Positions 1 through 6,495 of a stretch of 9,989 nucleotides of DNA are shown here, one piece after another. How positions within the stretch are numbered: the first letter of the stretch is position 1; each line of letters opens with the position of its first letter. Origin of the DNA: Nanoarchaeales archaeon. Its GTDB lineage: Archaea; Nanobdellota; Nanobdellia; Woesearchaeales; UBA583. The translations under genes and the position numbers were made by a program. The stretch spans positions 1 through 9,989 of the forward strand of contig JABSQY010000067.1 of the NCBI GenBank assembly GCA_013215525.1, read 5' to 3'. The notes below the pieces were generated by a model. It saw nothing but the letters and a program-made list of their open reading frames with translations. It had not been told where the DNA came from and made no database searches.

Positions 1-84
1 AATGAAAAATTTAAACAAAATGAAAAAGAAATAATTTCACAAATATTTGAATTAATAAAAAAAAATAATATTTGTAGAATTTAA
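1..84 (+). pseudogene. C-terminal-looking fragment, probably the displaced N-terminal part of the transglutaminase-like gene
   Basis: Reading from base 1 gives 27 codons ending in TAA at 82-84. The peptide is amphipathic (EIISQIFELIKK). It could be the end of an upstream gene. I think it more likely is the helix that precedes the catalytic Cys in transglutaminase-like domains. A run of nine A at 57-65 lies in this stretch. Removing one A joins this frame to the frame of the gene at 203-862, which is open from base 59 onward with no stop. The joined reading gives one continuous open frame from 1 to 862. This is inference; the left edge of the window hides the true start. Confidence 0.5.
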
Positions 85-202
85 GTATAAATACATAGAA
101 GAAAGTAAAAATTTTTTCAAAATAACTATTAAAAATAATAACTTTAATAAAAATAAGAAATCACGAAAAATAACTAGAAATTTAGAATACAAAAAAATTG
201 GA

Positions 203-862
203 ATGTGTTTAGATTTTACATTTATTTATCTAGCAGTATTTGAAATGGTAAATTTTCCTCTAGAAAAGATAAGTTTTACATCAGTGCCTGCACACGTATT
301 AATTAGATATCAATTTAACAATACATCACATATATTAATTGAAACAACTGATAAAACTAACACAAAATATTTTGATTCTGATTACATAGAAGGAAATGGT
401 AATATTGAATCTCAAATTGATACAGATACAATTCAATATACAAAATACTTACTAAATCATACAAAACAAGAACTTCAAGCAATTATATACTCTGAAGTTT
501 CAATAGTATTATTGAATAATAATAAATTAGAAAAAAGTTTAGAATATTCAAAACAAGCACATAAATTATATCCTAATTCCCCTGAAATAATGACAGGTTA
601 TATTTCGACAATAGTAGAATTAAATAGGACTGAATTAATATATGAATTCTCTGAAAAAATATCTAAACTAAATAAACTCGATATTGAAAATTTAAGAAAT
701 GAAATTTTTTGTTTAGGATATTTATTTGAAAGAGAGAAAAATGAAACAAAAAAAGAAAAAATAGTGAAAAAAATAAAAGAAAAAATATCTTATATGAAAA
801 TTATTGAAGACATGAATGAAGAAGATGAAGATGAATTTTACCTAAGAATAGGTATTGAATAA
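203..862 (+). CDS. Transglutaminase-like protein with TPR repeat, N-terminus probably missing
   Basis: 219 residues counted from the only ATG in this frame. Cys2 is in a KIG-MCLDF context, followed by His31 in VPAHVLIRY and ILIETTD (residues 44-50). This is the Cys/His/acidic order of the transglutaminase-like (papain-fold) superfamily, as in SirB1-type and TPR-linked members. Residues 90-140 hold a TPR-like helical pair (KLEKSLEYSKQAHKLYPNSPE), and the C-terminus is a charged, Lys-rich helix with an acidic patch. Normally 50 or more residues precede the catalytic Cys, so an ATG directly next to it is suspicious. The frame is open back to base 59 but has no ATG, GTG or TTG there. A one-base slip in the A run at 57-65 would link it to the fragment at 1-84. 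The gene converges on radB, 21 bases away. The superfamily includes proteases and cross-linking or amide-hydrolysing enzymes; the substrate is unknown. Confidence 0.65.
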   Translation: MCLDFTFIYLAVFEMVNFPLEKISFTSVPAHVLIRYQFNNTSHILIETTDKTNTKYFDSDYIEGNGNIESQIDTDTIQYTKYLLNHTKQELQAIIYSEVSIVLLNNNKLEKSLEYSKQAHKLYPNSPEIMTGYISTIVELNRTELIYEFSEKISKLNKLDIENLRNEIFCLGYLFEREKNETKKEKIVKKIKEKISYMKIIEDMNEEDEDEFYLRIGIE

Positions 863-883
863 GGTCATAATTATAGATGGAAT

Positions 884-1600
884 TTATTTTTCTTTAGAAA
901 AAAAATTAAAACTACGAGTTTTATTTTTCATAAGTAACCCGCAATTTTCAAACACAAACTCAACACGTTTTGACTCAGGCCTAAACTTATGTTTTTTCAA
1001 ACAAGCATACTTCACATCATCATCTTTATCTAACTCTAAAATTGTCTTACTCCAATACTCCATAACATTCCCCCCTGTCATCTTTTTTTCTTTTGTATCA
1101 AAATCAACATACATATGATTTGTAACAATTACTGGAATATTAAACCCTCTAGCAATCTCAGTTAACAAACGAAGTTGTTCACCCAAATCAGAATTTATTT
1201 TTTTAGGAGAATCTCCAAGTTTTAAACGATATAACATTACAAGTGAATCAACAATTACAAGCCCAATACTTTTAGCTGATGTGATTTGTTTATTTAAACT
1301 AGAAATTACTTTTTGTTGATCTTCAAAAGTTTTAGGACTAATTACAATAATATTATTTAAATTAATATCTGGATTAATTTGTTTAAGCCGTTCCGGAGAA
1401 AACCCTCCTTCCGTATCCACATAAATAATTTTTTTCCCAGTTTTCAAATAAGCATTAACATACTCAAAACAAAGTGTAGACTTTCCAGTCCCAGGAGAAC
1501 CATAAAAAGAACTAATAGTATTTGTTTGAAGTGGGCCTAATAATTCATCAATAAAATTATTAACTTTAATTTCTCCATTAATCTCAGTATTAATTACCAT
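884..1600 (-). CDS. radB: DNA repair and recombination protein RadB (RecA/RadA paralog)
   Basis: 238 residues from the preferred ATG at 1600. It is an ATP-binding recombinase-core protein of the archaeal RadB family, which assists RadA in homologous recombination. The start shows the RadB pattern of a short strand, FIDELLGPL, then Walker A GSPGTGKST (residues 34-42). VDTEGGFSPERL follows (61-72), and Walker B is LVIVDS (114-119). Later come IPVIVTNHMY and TGGNVMEYWSKTILEL, the conserved C-terminal core. There is no N-terminal helix-hairpin-helix domain, which separates RadB from RadA, and the length suits RadB. A GTG at 1630 would add ten residues (MCVGVVIIFK) and overlap the upstream gene by 22 bases. 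I prefer the ATG because the added residues do not resemble the family N-terminus and the ATG leaves a clean 8-base gap. No good Shine-Dalgarno sequence is seen. It is probably cotranscribed with the arsC-like gene. Confidence 0.9.
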   Translation of the reverse strand: MVINTEINGEIKVNNFIDELLGPLQTNTISSFYGSPGTGKSTLCFEYVNAYLKTGKKIIYVDTEGGFSPERLKQINPDINLNNIIVISPKTFEDQQKVISSLNKQITSAKSIGLVIVDSLVMLYRLKLGDSPKKINSDLGEQLRLLTEIARGFNIPVIVTNHMYVDFDTKEKKMTGGNVMEYWSKTILELDKDDDVKYACLKKHKFRPESKRVEFVFENCGLLMKNKTRSFNFFSKEK

Positions 1601-1608
1601 TTTAAAAA

Positions 1609-1962
1609 TTATAACAACTCCAACACACACTCAGGCGGCCTACCAATTCGAGCTTTATCCCCGACAATTACAATTGGTCTTTCAATAACTCTTGGATACT
1701 TAATCATAAGTTTCATAGCATCACTATCAGTTAAAGTTCCAAACTCTCCAATAAAATCTTTAACCTCTTGTTCTTTTTTACGTAATAATTCAACTGGGCT
1801 AATTCCCAGTTTTTTACAAATAACAACAATTTCATTTGAAGATAATTTATCTTCCAAATATAATCGTACAACTGGTTCTTTTTTCCAGTCTTTTAATAAT
1901 TGTAAAGTATTACGTGACTTAGAACATCTCGGATTATGAATAATTGTAATTTCATCTAACAT
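1609..1962 (-). CDS. arsC: Arsenate reductase (glutaredoxin type), ArsC/Spx-family
   Basis: 117 residues with a thioredoxin-like fold of the ArsC family. It reduces arsenate to arsenite in the cytoplasm through a single N-terminal cysteine, using a glutaredoxin or similar thiol donor. HNPRCSKSRNTL puts the catalytic Cys at residue 13. The three arginines that bind the oxyanion in E. coli ArsC have counterparts: Arg61 (ELLRKKE), Arg95 (VIERPIV) and Arg108 (IGRPPE). These make true ArsC chemistry more likely than a regulatory Spx role. The length matches the short members of the family (about 115-120 residues). It is first in a two-gene unit with radB, 8 bases downstream. No arsR regulator or arsenite pump (arsB, acr3) is nearby, so a general thiol-oxidoreductase role cannot be excluded. 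The ATG at 1962 is preceded by an AT-rich palindromic promoter and no Shine-Dalgarno sequence. Confidence 0.88.
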   Translation of the reverse strand: MLDEITIIHNPRCSKSRNTLQLLKDWKKEPVVRLYLEDKLSSNEIVVICKKLGISPVELLRKKEQEVKDFIGEFGTLTDSDAMKLMIKYPRVIERPIVIVGDKARIGRPPECVLELL

Positions 1963-1978
1963 AATAAAATAAATAAAT

Positions 1979-1992
1979 ATTAATATATTAAT
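1979..1992 (-). promoter_or_regulatory. Putative promoter of arsC-radB (TATA element within a 14-base palindrome)
   Basis: ATTAATATATTAAT is a perfect palindrome centred about 23 bases upstream of the arsC ATG, where an archaeal TATA box lies for a leaderless transcript. It could be the TATA box alone or also a dimer-binding operator. In sequence this AT-rich, such palindromes also arise by chance. Confidence 0.5.
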
Positions 1993-2087
1993 GTAATGTG
2001 TAACTTAGTAATATATTTCAAATAATATTAAATAAAACAAATAAAAATTGAAAAAAATTGAAAAAAAGTAAAATAATCCAATCAAAT
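1993..2087. other. AT-rich divergent intergenic region between arsC and the TctA-family gene
   Basis: The gap between the two divergent starts is 156 bases. Outside the two promoter boxes it is low-complexity AT sequence, including an imperfect tandem repeat of an A-rich unit ending in ATTG (about 2044-2068). I see no small gene, RNA gene or strong hairpin. Confidence 0.6.
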
Positions 2088-2097
2088 AATTATAAAC
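2088..2097 (+). promoter_or_regulatory. TATA box of the TctA-family gene
   Basis: AATTATAAAC is centred 26 bases upstream of the GTG at 2119. That is the archaeal TATA-to-start-site distance and implies a leaderless mRNA starting at or near the GTG. It supports the GTG as start; no in-frame ATG lies between the box and the GTG. Confidence 0.6.
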
Positions 2098-2118
2098 ATA
2101 AATCGACTTCTAATTCCA

Positions 2119-3438
2119 GTGGAAATATTTACTCTAATAATAATAATCATTTTAGCAATCTGTAGTGGTACAATAACTGGACTAATTCCAGGACTACACA
2201 TAAATTTTATCTCAATAATGATTTTAATAAATTTTCAAGTCCTTACAAAAATACTACCAACAGAACAATTAATTATATTTATTATAATAATGAGTCTAAC
2301 GCACACTTTTGTAGACTTTATACCATCAATAGCATTTGGAATTCCGAATTCAGACACAGCAATGAGTATACTTCCAGGCCAACAAATGATACTTAAAGGT
2401 GAAGGATATAAAGCAATACTTTTATCAAATTTAGGTAGTTTATTTGGAGTAATTACAAGTGCAATTATTGGTACAATTTTTTACTTTAATTTAGAAAGTT
2501 TTTATACAACAATTCAACCTCTACTACCCTATATACTAGCAGGAATTGTAACATTAGGAATATTTCTAGAACCGAATAAAAACCAGAAATTTATGGCAAT
2601 AATACTAATATTATTTACAGGGGGGTACGGAATATTTTTATTAAATTCAGTTCAACTAAATCAACCATTATTAATTCTATTTACAGGAATATTTGCAAAC
2701 GCTGCAATCATCAACAGCCTGCTACAAAAAACCCAAAAACTACCACCACAAAACTACAATTTACCAAAAATAAGACAAATAATAAACAAAAATTATCTAA
2801 AATCAATCTTTAATGGAGCATTATCATCAAGTATATGTTCTGTAACACCAGCAGTTGGAAATATTCAAGCAGCAACACTATCAACAATTATATCAGGAAT
2901 CAAATTTAAAAGAAAAAATAAGAATGAGAAAACCAAAAAACAAACAAAACATGATATGATAGAAGAACAAAAACAAAAAGAACAAGATAAAGTAGAGAAC
3001 CAAGAAAATTTTATTAGTTTAATATCTTTAATTAATACAAATAACTTTGTATTAAGTTTAATTACATTTCTAACAATCTCAAAAGCAAGAAATGGAAGTA
3101 TATTTGTAATCTCTCAAATATTAAGTAATATAGATTTAGCTCAAATAATCAAATATTATATAATAATTGTAATTACAACTCCATTTATATTTTATTTAAC
3201 ATTAAAGATAGGTAAATTTACAATTAAAAAACTAACTAAATTAAATAAATATTTTAAAAGAATAAACTTTACATTATTATTACTTTTAACAATTCAAATC
3301 ACACTACTAGAATCATTTTTTGGATTAATATGTCTAATTGGGGCAACTTTATTAGGATACATAACAATTGTTATGAAAATAAAAAGAATACATCTCTTAT
3401 CAGCTTTAATCATTCCAACTATATTGAATTTAATGTGA
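2119..3438 (+). CDS. TctA-family (tripartite tricarboxylate transporter permease-like) membrane protein
   Basis: 439 residues, strongly hydrophobic, about ten membrane segments. GTITGLIPGLHINF (residues 17-30) and ILPGQQMILKGEGYKAI (84-100) are signatures of the archaeal branch of the TctA family. In bacteria TctA is the large permease subunit of tripartite tricarboxylate transporters. A second, weaker copy of the first motif, GALSSSICSVTPAVGNIQAA (233-252), matches the internal two-fold repeat of this family. Between the halves, residues 262-297 form a highly charged Lys/Glu/Gln loop that looks like a lineage-specific insertion. No TctB or periplasmic TctC partner is nearby, as is usual for archaeal stand-alone members, so the substrate is unknown. 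It starts with GTG and is the only complete gene here that ends in TGA. It converges on the next gene with only 7 bases between the stop codons. Confidence 0.83.
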   Translation: MEIFTLIIIIILAICSGTITGLIPGLHINFISIMILINFQVLTKILPTEQLIIFIIIMSLTHTFVDFIPSIAFGIPNSDTAMSILPGQQMILKGEGYKAILLSNLGSLFGVITSAIIGTIFYFNLESFYTTIQPLLPYILAGIVTLGIFLEPNKNQKFMAIILILFTGGYGIFLLNSVQLNQPLLILFTGIFANAAIINSLLQKTQKLPPQNYNLPKIRQIINKNYLKSIFNGALSSSICSVTPAVGNIQAATLSTIISGIKFKRKNKNEKTKKQTKHDMIEEQKQKEQDKVENQENFISLISLINTNNFVLSLITFLTISKARNGSIFVISQILSNIDLAQIIKYYIIIVITTPFIFYLTLKIGKFTIKKLTKLNKYFKRINFTLLLLLTIQITLLESFFGLICLIGATLLGYITIVMKIKRIHLLSALIIPTILNLM

Positions 3439-3445
3439 AAAAAAA
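3438..3445 (-). terminator. U-tract terminator of the secreted beta-rich protein gene
   Basis: Eight A in a row on the + strand give a U8 tract in the (-) transcript directly after the TAA at 3446-3448. Archaeal RNA polymerase terminates at such U runs without a stem. The tract lies within the 7-base gap between convergent genes. Confidence 0.5.
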
Positions 3446-4120
3446 TTAAAATTTAAATGAAATTCCAGCATAAATTCCACTAGACAAAGTCTCTCTTTTT
3501 GTTTTATGATATTCTAAAGATAATTTATAATCATCACTTGAAATAGAAACTCCAGATACAATATTTGTAAGTCCATCTTTAAGTCCAAAATATCCATCAT
3601 CAGTAATAGTTGCTGAAATTTTTGGCATAATAGTTACATCTTCACCTAAAATTGAGGTGTTAAATGGAAACTGAGTTGAAATAATATGTCTTTCTCCACC
3701 ATCAACTATCTTTTGATAATTATATGATGAATTTCCATAATTAACTTTAATCCCAGGAACATAATAATTATCTCCTTTCTGTGGCGCCCAGAAATCTAAA
3801 GTTCCAGTAAGAGTTATATTTTTAGTTAATTTTTTAGATATTGAAATGCCTGTATCTAATTCATTATTAACTCCTGATTTTAAATCAAAATTTGCAAACC
3901 CGTACATATTGAAATTTGTAGACTTATCTAATTTACAAGAAACACTAGGAAGTATTTGTAAAACTTGATTTTTTACAGGTTCAAAACCATCAACTGGTCT
4001 CTGAGAACTTCCAATAGTTACAGAAGTATTTATATTACATTCATTTGCTAAAGTAACAGGTGAAGTTAATAGTGCTAAAGGGAGTAAAGTCTTGATTATT
4101 AGTTTATTTATATTTTCCAT
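3446..4120 (-). CDS. Secreted beta-strand-rich protein resembling a small outer-membrane beta-barrel
   Basis: 224 residues. The N-terminus is a classical Sec signal peptide: Lys6 and Lys10, hydrophobic core IIKTLLPLALLTSPV, cleavage likely after Ala25 (VTLA-NE). The mature part alternates polar and hydrophobic residues in short strands separated by Asn/Asp/Gly turns, for example NFNMYGFANFDLKSG, ITLTGTLDFWAP and YKLSLEYHKTKRE. It ends in YAGISFKF, with a terminal Phe preceded by alternating hydrophobics. That is the shape and end signature of bacterial outer-membrane barrels, which use the final aromatic for assembly. Two cysteines in the mature part (28 and 62) could form a disulfide. I do not recognise a specific family. 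In an archaeon it may be a surface or envelope protein, or a gene acquired from bacteria. It is divergent from TrmB-1 and probably under its control. Confidence 0.7.
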   Translation of the reverse strand: MENINKLIIKTLLPLALLTSPVTLANECNINTSVTIGSSQRPVDGFEPVKNQVLQILPSVSCKLDKSTNFNMYGFANFDLKSGVNNELDTGISISKKLTKNITLTGTLDFWAPQKGDNYYVPGIKVNYGNSSYNYQKIVDGGERHIISTQFPFNTSILGEDVTIMPKISATITDDGYFGLKDGLTNIVSGVSISSDDYKLSLEYHKTKRETLSSGIYAGISFKF

Positions 4121-4130
4121 TTTTATTTGT

Positions 4131-4146
4131 GTTACTTAATAGTAAC
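4131..4146 (-). promoter_or_regulatory. Inverted repeat between TATA box and start of the secreted protein gene (putative operator)
   Basis: GTTACT-TAAT-AGTAAC on the + strand has perfect 6-base arms. It lies 10 bases upstream of the ATG at 4120 and downstream of the TATA box at 4153-4162, so it overlaps the expected transcription start. That position suits a repressor. Its core TACT-N4-AGTA recurs at 6445-6456. Confidence 0.55.
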
Positions 4147-4152
4147 AACTTC

Positions 4153-4162
4153 TTTTATTTAA
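4153..4162 (-). promoter_or_regulatory. TATA box of the secreted beta-rich protein gene
   Basis: TTAAATAAAA on the (-) strand is centred about 37 bases upstream of the ATG. It predicts a start site near 4131 and a 5' leader of roughly ten bases. Confidence 0.45.
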
Positions 4163-4169
4163 GATAGTA

Positions 4170-4186
4170 CTCCCCTAACTGGGGAG
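4170..4186 (+). promoter_or_regulatory. CTCCCC-N5-GGGGAG inverted repeat upstream of TrmB-1 (putative TrmB operator)
   Basis: Perfect 6-base arms with a 5-base spacer, strikingly GC-rich in an AT-rich region. The repeat ends five bases before the TATA box of TrmB-1. The 6-N5-6 geometry equals that of the Thermococcales TrmB-family site TATCAC-N5-GTGATA, though the bases differ. In that system, sites upstream of the TATA box go with activation. Autoregulation of TrmB-1 is the simplest inference. Confidence 0.55.
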
Positions 4187-4191
4187 AAATA

Positions 4192-4199
4192 TTTATAAA
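4192..4199 (+). promoter_or_regulatory. TATA box of TrmB-1
   Basis: TTTATAAA is centred 26-27 bases upstream of the ATG at 4222, implying a leaderless mRNA. No Shine-Dalgarno sequence precedes the ATG. Confidence 0.65.
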
Positions 4200-4221
4200 A
4201 TTAAAAAAACAAATAATAATT

Positions 4222-5748
4222 ATGGAAAATAAAATTAATTACTTACTTGAAGAAATGGGATTAACTCAAGGTGAAGTAAAAGTATATTTATCTTTATTTA
4301 AACTAGGAAATACATCATCAGGAGAAATTGTAAAAGAAGCTAAAGTTCATACTTCAAAAGTATATCCAATATTAGATAGACTTATTGATAAAGGTTTAGT
4401 CTCATACATCAAAGAAGGGAAAAAAACAATATATTGTGCAAATTCCCCTCAAATGTTAATTAAATTTTTAGAAGAAAAAGAATTAAAAATTGAAAAACAA
4501 AAAAAAGATGCTAAAGAAATGATTAAAGAACTTGAATTAATGAAAACTTGGGAAAAAGTAAAAACCCAAGCAAGTATTTTTAAAAGTTTAAAAGGATTTG
4601 AAAACTGTTTTGAAAATTTTAAAAAAAATATAAAAAAAAATGACGAAGTTTTAGTTTTCTGTACTCTAAATTTAGAAAAAAATTTAGAAAGAAAATTTAA
4701 AGATTCATTGAATCAATTATCAAATAAAATTAAAATATGTTTAAATGAAAAATCTAAAAAATTAAATGAAGAATTATTAAAATTAAAAAATATTAAAATT
4801 AAAAAAATCCAAGAAAGTTTATTCATTCCAGCTTTAATTTATATTCATGAAAATAAAATAATATTATCTGTTGAAGAAGGAAAAACTACATTTTATATTG
4901 AAAATAAAGAAGTTGTTGAATCATTTAAAATTTATTTTAAAACTTTTTGGGAATCAAAAACAAGAATTTATTCAGGTAATGAAGGATTAAGTACAGTTAT
5001 TAATGAGATAATTGAAGCAGGGAAAAAAGGTTTACCAAATTTTGGATTTGGAACACACGATAATCCATTTATTAAACATGTTCCTGAAGAAATGAAAAAA
5101 TTATTTGAATCTGAAAAAAAATATAATATTGATACAAAATTACTTTTCATGGAAGGTGGAGAACACAATCAACCTAATGCAAATGTTAAATATTTACCTA
5201 AAGAATATATATCTCCAGTAAGAACAATGATATATGGAGACTCTGTAGCAATTGCTGATTTTTCAACTAAACCTTGGACTACAATAATTATTGATAAAGC
5301 AGAAATTGCAAAATCATTTAAACAATACTTTATGACTTTATGGAATTTAGAAGTTAAAGTATATTCAGGAATTGATGGAGCAAAAAAAGTCTTAAAAGAT
5401 ATCGCTCAAGCAGGAGTTAATGGAGAAGAAATTTGTGGTTTTGGAACTGATGAAGATGATTTTTTAAAATATTGTAAAAAAGAATTAGATGAATATTTCA
5501 AATTAAGTAAAAAAAATCCATTTAAAGAAAGATTATTATTTGGTAAAGGATTTAAAAGTCCAAATCCAACTGCAAAAATTAAAACTCTTCCAAAAGGATT
5601 TAATGTTCCAACAAGAACAATAATTTATGGAGATAAATTAGCAATTGTAGATTTCTCTGAAGAAATAACAACAATTATTATTGAGAAAAAAAACATTGTT
5701 AAAGGGTATAAATCTTATTTTGAATACTTATGGTCAACTGCGCAATAA
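4222..5748 (+). CDS. TrmB-family transcriptional regulator with three tandem effector domains
   Basis: 508 residues, about twice the usual TrmB-family length of 250-350. Residues 1-80 are the TrmB winged helix-turn-helix (LEEMGLTQGEVKVYLSL; recognition helix region HTSKVYPILDRLIDKGLVSY). Residues 80-110 are a Lys/Glu coiled coil for dimerisation. Three copies of the TrmB C-terminal effector module follow, at about 115-247, 248-378 and 379-508. Each copy opens with a strand and G-helix (IFKSLKG, IYSGNEG, VYSGIDG). Each closes with a strand pair and helix ending in F/YF-x-x-x/LW (FKTFWE, YFMTLW, YFEYLW). Copies 2 and 3 are closest to each other, sharing FGFGT, LLF, LPK, P-RT-IYGD, AI-DFS and TTIII. 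Such modules bind sugars or other small ligands in characterised TrmB proteins. The gene diverges from the secreted protein gene and converges on methyltransferase-1. The ligand is unknown. Confidence 0.87.
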   Translation: MENKINYLLEEMGLTQGEVKVYLSLFKLGNTSSGEIVKEAKVHTSKVYPILDRLIDKGLVSYIKEGKKTIYCANSPQMLIKFLEEKELKIEKQKKDAKEMIKELELMKTWEKVKTQASIFKSLKGFENCFENFKKNIKKNDEVLVFCTLNLEKNLERKFKDSLNQLSNKIKICLNEKSKKLNEELLKLKNIKIKKIQESLFIPALIYIHENKIILSVEEGKTTFYIENKEVVESFKIYFKTFWESKTRIYSGNEGLSTVINEIIEAGKKGLPNFGFGTHDNPFIKHVPEEMKKLFESEKKYNIDTKLLFMEGGEHNQPNANVKYLPKEYISPVRTMIYGDSVAIADFSTKPWTTIIIDKAEIAKSFKQYFMTLWNLEVKVYSGIDGAKKVLKDIAQAGVNGEEICGFGTDEDDFLKYCKKELDEYFKLSKKNPFKERLLFGKGFKSPNPTAKIKTLPKGFNVPTRTIIYGDKLAIVDFSEEITTIIIEKKNIVKGYKSYFEYLWSTAQ

Positions 5749-5758
5749 TTATTATAGA

Positions 5759-6442
5759 TTATTTTTCCATTAAAAAATAATTCGCTGAAATTATTAAATT
5801 TGGTTTTTGTGGAACTGAAATATGTCTATTCTCAAGCACATTAAAATAATTACCTAGAGTTTCTAGTCCAGATTTTAAAGTCTCAAAATAAATCTCAATT
5901 CCGACTGGAGATTTTCTAATTGTACCAGAACCCATAAACTCCGTATCTCCACTAAACGCTACAGAAAGGTATTTACCTTTATCAGTTAATAAATTATTAA
6001 TACATTTAAAATAATCAACTCTATCTTGTTCGTCTGTAATCTCATGTAACATTCTCCAATCAAAAATAAAATCAAATTTCTCATTTAGTTTTTCTAAATC
6101 TTTACAAGTTTTAAGTTTAAATTCTAAATCTAAAGTTTTTTTGATTTTTTTCACATTATCTTTTGCATATTTAATTGCATTCTTAGAAGAATCAATTCCG
6201 ACAACAGTGTTACCTTGCTGCGCTAAATATATAGATTGATAACCTTCACCACATCCAACTTCTAAAATTCTTGAATTTTTAGGAATAACTCCAGAGTTAA
6301 TTAGTTCTTCTAACTCTTTTGGTGCAGTTGAATAAGTCCAAGGCGCATTATTAGGTTTAGAGTATATATCTTCAAATTTTTTACTAGTTGAAGTCTTAAT
6401 TGATTCAGTTCCTGTAATTTTAGGTTTATTATTTGTGCTCAT
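5759..6442 (-). CDS. Class I SAM-dependent methyltransferase (methyltransferase-1)
   Basis: 227 residues, cytoplasmic, Rossmann-fold methyltransferase. Motif I is ILEVGCGEGYQS (residues 59-70), the acidic residue binding the SAM ribose is in VVGIDSS (80-86), and motif IV is FDFIFDWRMLHEI (123-135). A later strand LLTDKGKYLSVAFSG follows the post-motif pattern. The N-terminal FEDIYSKPNNAPW and the DWRMLHEI...R..Y stretch recall small-molecule (thiopurine/thiol-type) methyltransferases, but that is only a resemblance. The frame extends 55 codons further upstream, but that extension crosses the divergent promoter and the start of TrmB-2. I therefore use the ATG at 6442, which lies 29 bases from the shared TATA box centre. 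It is divergent from TrmB-2 and 10 bases from the end of TrmB-1 (convergent). Confidence 0.82.
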   Translation of the reverse strand: MSTNNKPKITGTESIKTSTSKKFEDIYSKPNNAPWTYSTAPKELEELINSGVIPKNSRILEVGCGEGYQSIYLAQQGNTVVGIDSSKNAIKYAKDNVKKIKKTLDLEFKLKTCKDLEKLNEKFDFIFDWRMLHEITDEQDRVDYFKCINNLLTDKGKYLSVAFSGDTEFMGSGTIRKSPVGIEIYFETLKSGLETLGNYFNVLENRHISVPQKPNLIISANYFLMEK

Positions 6443-6444
6443 CG

Positions 6445-6456
6445 TACTTATAAGTA
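6445..6456 (-). promoter_or_regulatory. Perfect 12-base palindrome at the methyltransferase-1 start site (putative TrmB-2 operator)
   Basis: TACTTATAAGTA is fully self-complementary. It begins 2 bases upstream of the methyltransferase-1 ATG, where transcription should begin if the TATA box at 6465-6476 is used leftward. It shares TACT-N4-AGTA with 4133-4144. A repressor sitting here would block transcription of the methyltransferase gene. Confidence 0.55.
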
Positions 6457-6464
6457 GTAAACAA

Positions 6465-6476
6465 AAATATATAAAT
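6465..6476. promoter_or_regulatory. Near-symmetric TATA box that may serve both methyltransferase-1 and TrmB-2
   Basis: AAATATATAAAT reads as a TATA box on both strands. Its centre is about 30 bases from the TrmB-2 ATG (6501) and 29 bases from the methyltransferase-1 ATG (6442). No other TATA-like box lies in the 58-base gap apart from the TTATAA inside the palindrome at 6445-6456. Confidence 0.55.
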
Positions 6477-6489
6477 CTCGCGCCCCCCT

Positions 6490-6495
6490 TGAGGA
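6490..6495 (+). promoter_or_regulatory. Possible Shine-Dalgarno sequence of TrmB-2
   Basis: TGAGGA lies five bases before the ATG at 6501, the only convincing ribosome-binding site before any gene here. It follows an unusual C6 run (6483-6488). It supports ATG 6501 over an in-frame upstream start at 6435 that would overlap methyltransferase-1. If transcription begins about 26 bases after the TATA centre, most of this site would not be in the mRNA, so its use is uncertain. Confidence 0.4.

Noticed and set aside
855..1118. Open frame on the + strand across the 3' end of radB
   Set aside because: It is antisense to the conserved RadB coding sequence, shows no recognisable protein pattern and has no promoter.
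3436..3456. TGA read as Trp in the TctA-family gene, as support for a recoded TGA
   Set aside because: Read-through would add only six residues (WKKIKI) before a TAA. TGG is used for Trp elsewhere, and nothing else supports recoding.
4968..5168. Open frame on the (-) strand inside the TrmB-1 gene
   Set aside because: It is a shadow of the conserved effector-domain coding sequence.
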